Source: UBA1774 sp045223835 (GTDB lineage: Bacteria > Bacillota > Clostridia > Oscillospirales > Oscillospiraceae). From it: a DNA stretch of 8,690 bases. Below are positions 5,846 through 8,690 of this stretch, one piece after another. A program made the position numbers and the translations under genes. Location of the stretch: positions 1 through 8,690 of the forward strand of contig JBGUZS010000173.1 in assembly GCA_045223835.1 (NCBI GenBank). Reading direction: 5' to 3'. Numbering within the stretch: the stretch's first letter is position 1; every line of letters starts with the position of its first letter. The notes under the pieces were generated by a model that saw only the letters and a program-made list of their open reading frames with translations, did not search any database and was not told where the DNA came from.

Positions 5846-6550
5846 ATGGATGCTTTTCTGCGGGATATGGCCGAGGGGCCCCGGAAGATCGCCGTAGCGG
5901 GCCATTTCGGCACGGGGAAGACGGAATTCGCCGTCTCCCTGGCCTTCGCCCTGGCGGCGGAGGGGATAAGGCCTCTGGCCCTGGTGGACCTGGATATCGA
6001 GAACCCCTATTTCCGCAGCCGGGAGCAGGGGGAAAACCTGGAGAGGGCCGGGGTGCGGGTGTACTCCGACGCCTACGGGGGCAAGAGCGCCACGGAGCTC
6101 CAGACCATTGACCCCGCCATCCGGGCTCCCCTGGAGGACGAGGGCTGCCGGGTGATCTGCGACCTGGGGGGCGACCCGGAGGGCGCCAGGCTCCTGAACC
6201 AGTATACCCGGTATTTCCGGTCGGACGCCCGGCTTCTCTTCGTGGTGAACAAGAACCGCCCGGGGACGGACACGGTGGAAAAGGCCCTGGGGCAGCTCCG
6301 GAGCATCGAGGCCGTCACGGGGCTGAGGATCACGGGCCTCGTCTCCAACACCCACCTGCTGCGCCTGACGAGGCGGGAGGATGTGCTGGAGGGCTGGGCT
6401 TTTGCCCAGGCCCTGGGGAAGGAGGCGGCGCTGCCCGTCCTGTGCGCCTGCTGTCCCCGGGAGCTGCTGGGGTCGCTGGCAGATACGGGCCTCCCCCTCT
6501 TCCCCTTGGGGCTGTATATGCGCCCCACCTACCTGGACCGGCAGCTATAA
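5846..6550 (+). CDS. P-loop ATPase of the MinD/ParA/CobQ-like class, function unknown
   Basis: A predicted 234-residue soluble nucleotide-binding protein. Walker A is GHFGTGKTE (residues 19-27). A second aspartate-rich strand, LVDLDIENPYF (46-56), is typical of SIMIBI-class ATPases, Walker B is VICDLGGD (103-110), and VNKNRP (134-139) is a probable base-contact segment. The leading lysine of the classical deviant Walker A (KGGxGKT) is absent. No Cys-rich cluster or membrane segment is evident apart from CACC near 200-203. The start is uncertain: ATG 5846 puts the P-loop at the usual distance from the N-terminus but has no clear ribosome binding site. ATG 5753 would add 31 residues and overlap the small ORF, but that stretch has lower third-position GC. 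The gene leads the vor operon, 43 bases before vorD, so a role in cofactor insertion or assembly of the oxidoreductase is possible but only inferred. Confidence 0.8.
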   Translation: MDAFLRDMAEGPRKIAVAGHFGTGKTEFAVSLAFALAAEGIRPLALVDLDIENPYFRSREQGENLERAGVRVYSDAYGGKSATELQTIDPAIRAPLEDEGCRVICDLGGDPEGARLLNQYTRYFRSDARLLFVVNKNRPGTDTVEKALGQLRSIEAVTGLRITGLVSNTHLLRLTRREDVLEGWAFAQALGKEAALPVLCACCPRELLGSLADTGLPLFPLGLYMRPTYLDRQL

Positions 6551-6593
6551 GGAAAAACCCATCCGATGGATGATTGGATTTTTGGAGGTGCCT

Positions 6594-6827
6594 ATGGCAA
6601 AGCGTTACCATGTCCTGTTCAACAAGGACAAATGCAAGGGCTGCGAGCTGTGCGTCAGCTTCTGCCCCAAGAAGATCCTGGCCATGGACGAGGGCGTGAA
6701 CAATAAGGGTTACCACCCCGCCGGGATCACGGATGAGTCCGCCTGCGTGGGCTGCAGGAGCTGCGCCGCCATGTGTCCGGACTGCTGCATTTCCATTTAC
6801 GAGCTGGAAGAAGGTGAAACCGCATGA
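6594..6827 (+). CDS. vorD: 2-oxoacid:ferredoxin oxidoreductase delta (ferredoxin) subunit
   Basis: A 77-residue two-cluster ferredoxin that passes electrons between the ThDP centre of the complex and soluble ferredoxin. Two CxxCxxCxxxCP motifs are visible: C14, C17, C20, C24 and C51, C54, C57, C61, each able to hold a [4Fe-4S] cluster. Two additional cysteines follow at C64 and C65. The start is fixed by GGAGG at 6584-6588, 5 bases upstream. The stop overlaps the next start as ATGA (6824-6827), indicating translational coupling. Order and size match the delta subunit of the VOR/KOR family; the branched-chain assignment rests on context. Confidence 0.88.
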   Translation: MAKRYHVLFNKDKCKGCELCVSFCPKKILAMDEGVNNKGYHPAGITDESACVGCRSCAAMCPDCCISIYELEEGETA

Positions 6828-7900
6828 GCCGTATTCTGATGAAGGGGAACGAGGCCTTTGCCGAGGCGGCCATCCGGGCGGGCGTCCGCTGCTACTTCGG
6901 CTATCCCATCACCCCCCAGAACGAGATCCCCGAATATATGAGCCACGCCCTGCCGGAGGCGGGCGGCGCCTTCATCCAGGCGGAGAGCGAGCTTGCCGCC
7001 GTCAGCATGGCCTTCGGCGCCTCCGCCAGCGGCGGACGGGTATTCATCTCCACCAGCTCCCCCGGCCTTGCCCTGATGCAGGAGGGCCTGGGCTTCCTCT
7101 GCTCCGCGGAGACTCCCCTGGTGGCCCTGAACGTCTCCCGGGGCGGCCCCGGCGTGGGCGGCATCCAGCCCGGCCAGGCGGATTATATCCAGGCCACCCG
7201 GGGCGGGTATAACGGGGACGCCAAGCTCCTGGTCTTCGCCCCCGCGGGGATCCAGGAATGCGTGGATCTGCTGTACAGGGCCTTCGATATCGCCGAGGAA
7301 TACCGGAACCCGGTGCTGATCCTGGCGGACGGCATGATGGGCCAGATGATGGAGCCCGTGGAGCTGCCGGAGCCCAAGGGCATCACCCCGGAGGACAGGC
7401 TGAACGAGACCCGGCCCTGGGCCATCACGGGCACGGACGCCCACCCCGGACGGAACGTGGTCTTCTCCCTGCGGATGCAGCCGGATGAGCTGGAGGCCCA
7501 TGTGGAGAAGCTCTTCGAGAAGTACCGCCGGGCGGAGCAGGAGCTGGTGAAATGGCAGGAATACGACCTGGAGGATGCGGAGGTAGTCTTCGTGGCCTTC
7601 GGCACCGTTTCCCGCCTCTGCCTGGAGGCCATGGAGCTGCTGGGAGAGCAGGGGATCAAGGCGGGCCTCATCCGGCCCATCAGCCTCTGGCCCTATCCCT
7701 ACCAGGCCTTCGATCAGCTGGGAAGCAAAACGAAGCTGGTGGTGAGCGCGGAGCTCAGCATGGGCCAGATGCTCGAGGACGTGAAGCTGGGGGTCCGGGG
7801 CCGCTGGCCCGTGGCCCTGGTGCACCGCACCGGCGGCATCGTCCCCGGCTCCCGGGAGATCGCGGAAAAGACAAAGCAACTGTTGGAGGGTCTGAAATGA
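6824..7900 (+). CDS. vorB: 2-oxoacid:ferredoxin oxidoreductase alpha subunit, VorB-like
   Basis: A 358-residue subunit containing the pyrimidine-binding domain of a ThDP-dependent 2-oxoacid:ferredoxin oxidoreductase, which interconverts a 2-oxoacid plus CoA with acyl-CoA, CO2 and reduced ferredoxin. The N-terminal signature is GYPITPQNEIPEYMS (26-40). QAESELAAV (52-60) carries the conserved ThDP-contacting Glu (E54), and STSSPGL (76-82) and RGGPGVGG (106-113) follow. The C-terminal part (about 190-358) is the transketolase C-like domain. Length is normal for VorB/KorA. ATGA overlaps at both ends couple it to vorD and vorA. Sequence alone does not exclude 2-oxoglutarate or an aromatic substrate; the Val and Ile specifiers next door favour branched 2-oxoacids. 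Confidence 0.9.
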   Translation: MSRILMKGNEAFAEAAIRAGVRCYFGYPITPQNEIPEYMSHALPEAGGAFIQAESELAAVSMAFGASASGGRVFISTSSPGLALMQEGLGFLCSAETPLVALNVSRGGPGVGGIQPGQADYIQATRGGYNGDAKLLVFAPAGIQECVDLLYRAFDIAEEYRNPVLILADGMMGQMMEPVELPEPKGITPEDRLNETRPWAITGTDAHPGRNVVFSLRMQPDELEAHVEKLFEKYRRAEQELVKWQEYDLEDAEVVFVAFGTVSRLCLEAMELLGEQGIKAGLIRPISLWPYPYQAFDQLGSKTKLVVSAELSMGQMLEDVKLGVRGRWPVALVHRTGGIVPGSREIAEKTKQLLEGLK

Positions 7901-8658
7901 AAGCTGTATTTACGCCCACCAAGGGCATGACCCCCGTGGACACCAGCTACTGCCCCGGCTGCACCCACGGCATCGCGCACCGGATCATTATGGAAGTGCT
8001 GGATGAGATGGACCTGCTGGGGAAGACCATCGGCGTCGCCCCCATCGGCTGCGCCATCAACGCCCACCATTTCATGAATATCGATATGTGCGAGTCCATG
8101 CATGGCCGCGCCCCCGCCGTAGCCTCCGGCATCCGCCGGGTGAACCCCAGCAAGGTGGTCTTCACCTACCAGGGGGACGGGGACCTGGCGGCCATCGGCA
8201 TCGCGGAGATCACCCATGCCGCCCTCCGGGGGGAGAAGTTCACCACCTTCTTCATCAATAACGGCATCTACGGCATGACCGGCGGCCAGATGGCCCCCAC
8301 CTCCCTGCCCGGCCAGGTCACCCAGACCTCTCCCTACGGCCGCGATGTGAAGACCGTGGGCTATCCCGTGAAGGTGTGCGAGATGCTCAAGGAGCTGGAC
8401 GGCGCCACCTACCTCGAGCGGGTGGCGGTCAACAACGTGAAGAACGTGAAGGCCGCGAAGAAGGCCATCAAAAAGGCGTTCGAGAATCAGGTGAAGGGCC
8501 TCGGCTTCTCGCTGATCGAGGTCATCTCCACCTGCCCCACCAACTGGGGCATGACGCCGGAAAAGGCGCTGAAGTGGGCCGAGGACAACATGATCCCCTA
8601 CTACCCGCTGGGCGTCTACAAGGACATCACCGCAGAAAAGGAGGCGGCTCAGGCATGA
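7897..8658 (+). CDS. vorA: 2-oxoacid:ferredoxin oxidoreductase beta subunit (ThDP-binding)
   Basis: A 253-residue ThDP diphosphate-binding subunit that pairs with VorB to form the active site. CPGCTHG (19-25) is the conserved Cys-rich entry motif, GDGDLAAIG (93-101) begins the ThDP/Mg2+ motif and FINNGIYGMTGGQ (119-131) completes it. The frame is open for 115 codons upstream, but the start at 7897 is chosen because GGAGGG lies at 7885-7890, the ATG overlaps the vorB stop as ATGA, and the family begins near the CPGC motif. The C-terminus, including STCPTNWG (about 211-218), is typical of this family. Length is normal for the four-subunit enzymes. Confidence 0.9.
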   Translation: MKAVFTPTKGMTPVDTSYCPGCTHGIAHRIIMEVLDEMDLLGKTIGVAPIGCAINAHHFMNIDMCESMHGRAPAVASGIRRVNPSKVVFTYQGDGDLAAIGIAEITHAALRGEKFTTFFINNGIYGMTGGQMAPTSLPGQVTQTSPYGRDVKTVGYPVKVCEMLKELDGATYLERVAVNNVKNVKAAKKAIKKAFENQVKGLGFSLIEVISTCPTNWGMTPEKALKWAEDNMIPYYPLGVYKDITAEKEAAQA

Positions 8659-8690
8659 CCACCAACAGAATTCTCATCGCGGGCTTCGGC
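8655..8690 (+). CDS. vorC: 2-oxoacid:ferredoxin oxidoreductase gamma subunit, 5' end only
   Basis: Only 12 codons are inside the window (MTTNRILIAGFG). The start overlaps the vorA stop as ATGA. The (I/L)xIAGFG opening is the usual N-terminus of the gamma subunit, which continues GGQG in the family. Order delta-alpha-beta-gamma supports this call. Confidence 0.75.
   Translation, partial: MTTNRILIAGFG

Noticed and set aside
7552..7896. 115-codon upstream extension of the beta subunit
   Set aside because: It overlaps the end of vorB in another frame, and a clear GGAGGG plus the ATGA overlap sets the start at 7897.

Overview
The window looks like chromosomal DNA of a GC-rich anaerobic Firmicute, probably a gut or rumen-type Clostridia member such as an Oscillospiraceae relative. 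The evidence is two T-box riboswitches, strong AGGAGG-type ribosome binding sites, consensus TTGACA-N17-TATAAT promoters, and a ferredoxin-dependent 2-oxoacid oxidoreductase. The taxonomic guess is inference; no marker gene is present.

Layout. Bases 1-167 hold a row of hairpins ending in a plus-strand intrinsic terminator, probably the 3' end of an RNA or transcript that starts outside the window. Two paralogous minus-strand genes follow (168-2450 and 2894-5188). Each encodes an unusual fusion of an XRE-type helix-turn-helix, a cupin and a medium/branched-chain acyl-CoA synthetase. Each has its own consensus promoter and a complete T-box leader with terminator. Folding the two leaders side by side places the specifier triplets at GUC (Val) for the first gene and AUC (Ile) for the second. 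The plus strand then has a divergent consensus promoter, a possible 28-residue Leu-rich leader ORF, a terminator-like hairpin, a P-loop ATPase (5846-6550), and an overlapping operon for a four-subunit 2-oxoacid:ferredoxin oxidoreductase in the order delta-alpha-beta-gamma (vorD, vorB, vorA and the first 12 codons of vorC).

How the parts may work together. T-boxes switch genes on when their tRNA is uncharged, so the synthetases should be made when Val or Ile is short. That fits biosynthesis rather than breakdown. Isobutyrate and 2-methylbutyrate would be activated to CoA esters, reductively carboxylated by the adjacent oxidoreductase to 2-oxoacids, and transaminated to Val and Ile. The Leu-rich leader ORF and hairpin in front of the oxidoreductase operon could add a leucine-responsive control. 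The reductive carboxylation route is established in rumen bacteria and methanogens. Its assignment to these genes, and the paired Val/Ile T-box control, are inferences from this sequence.
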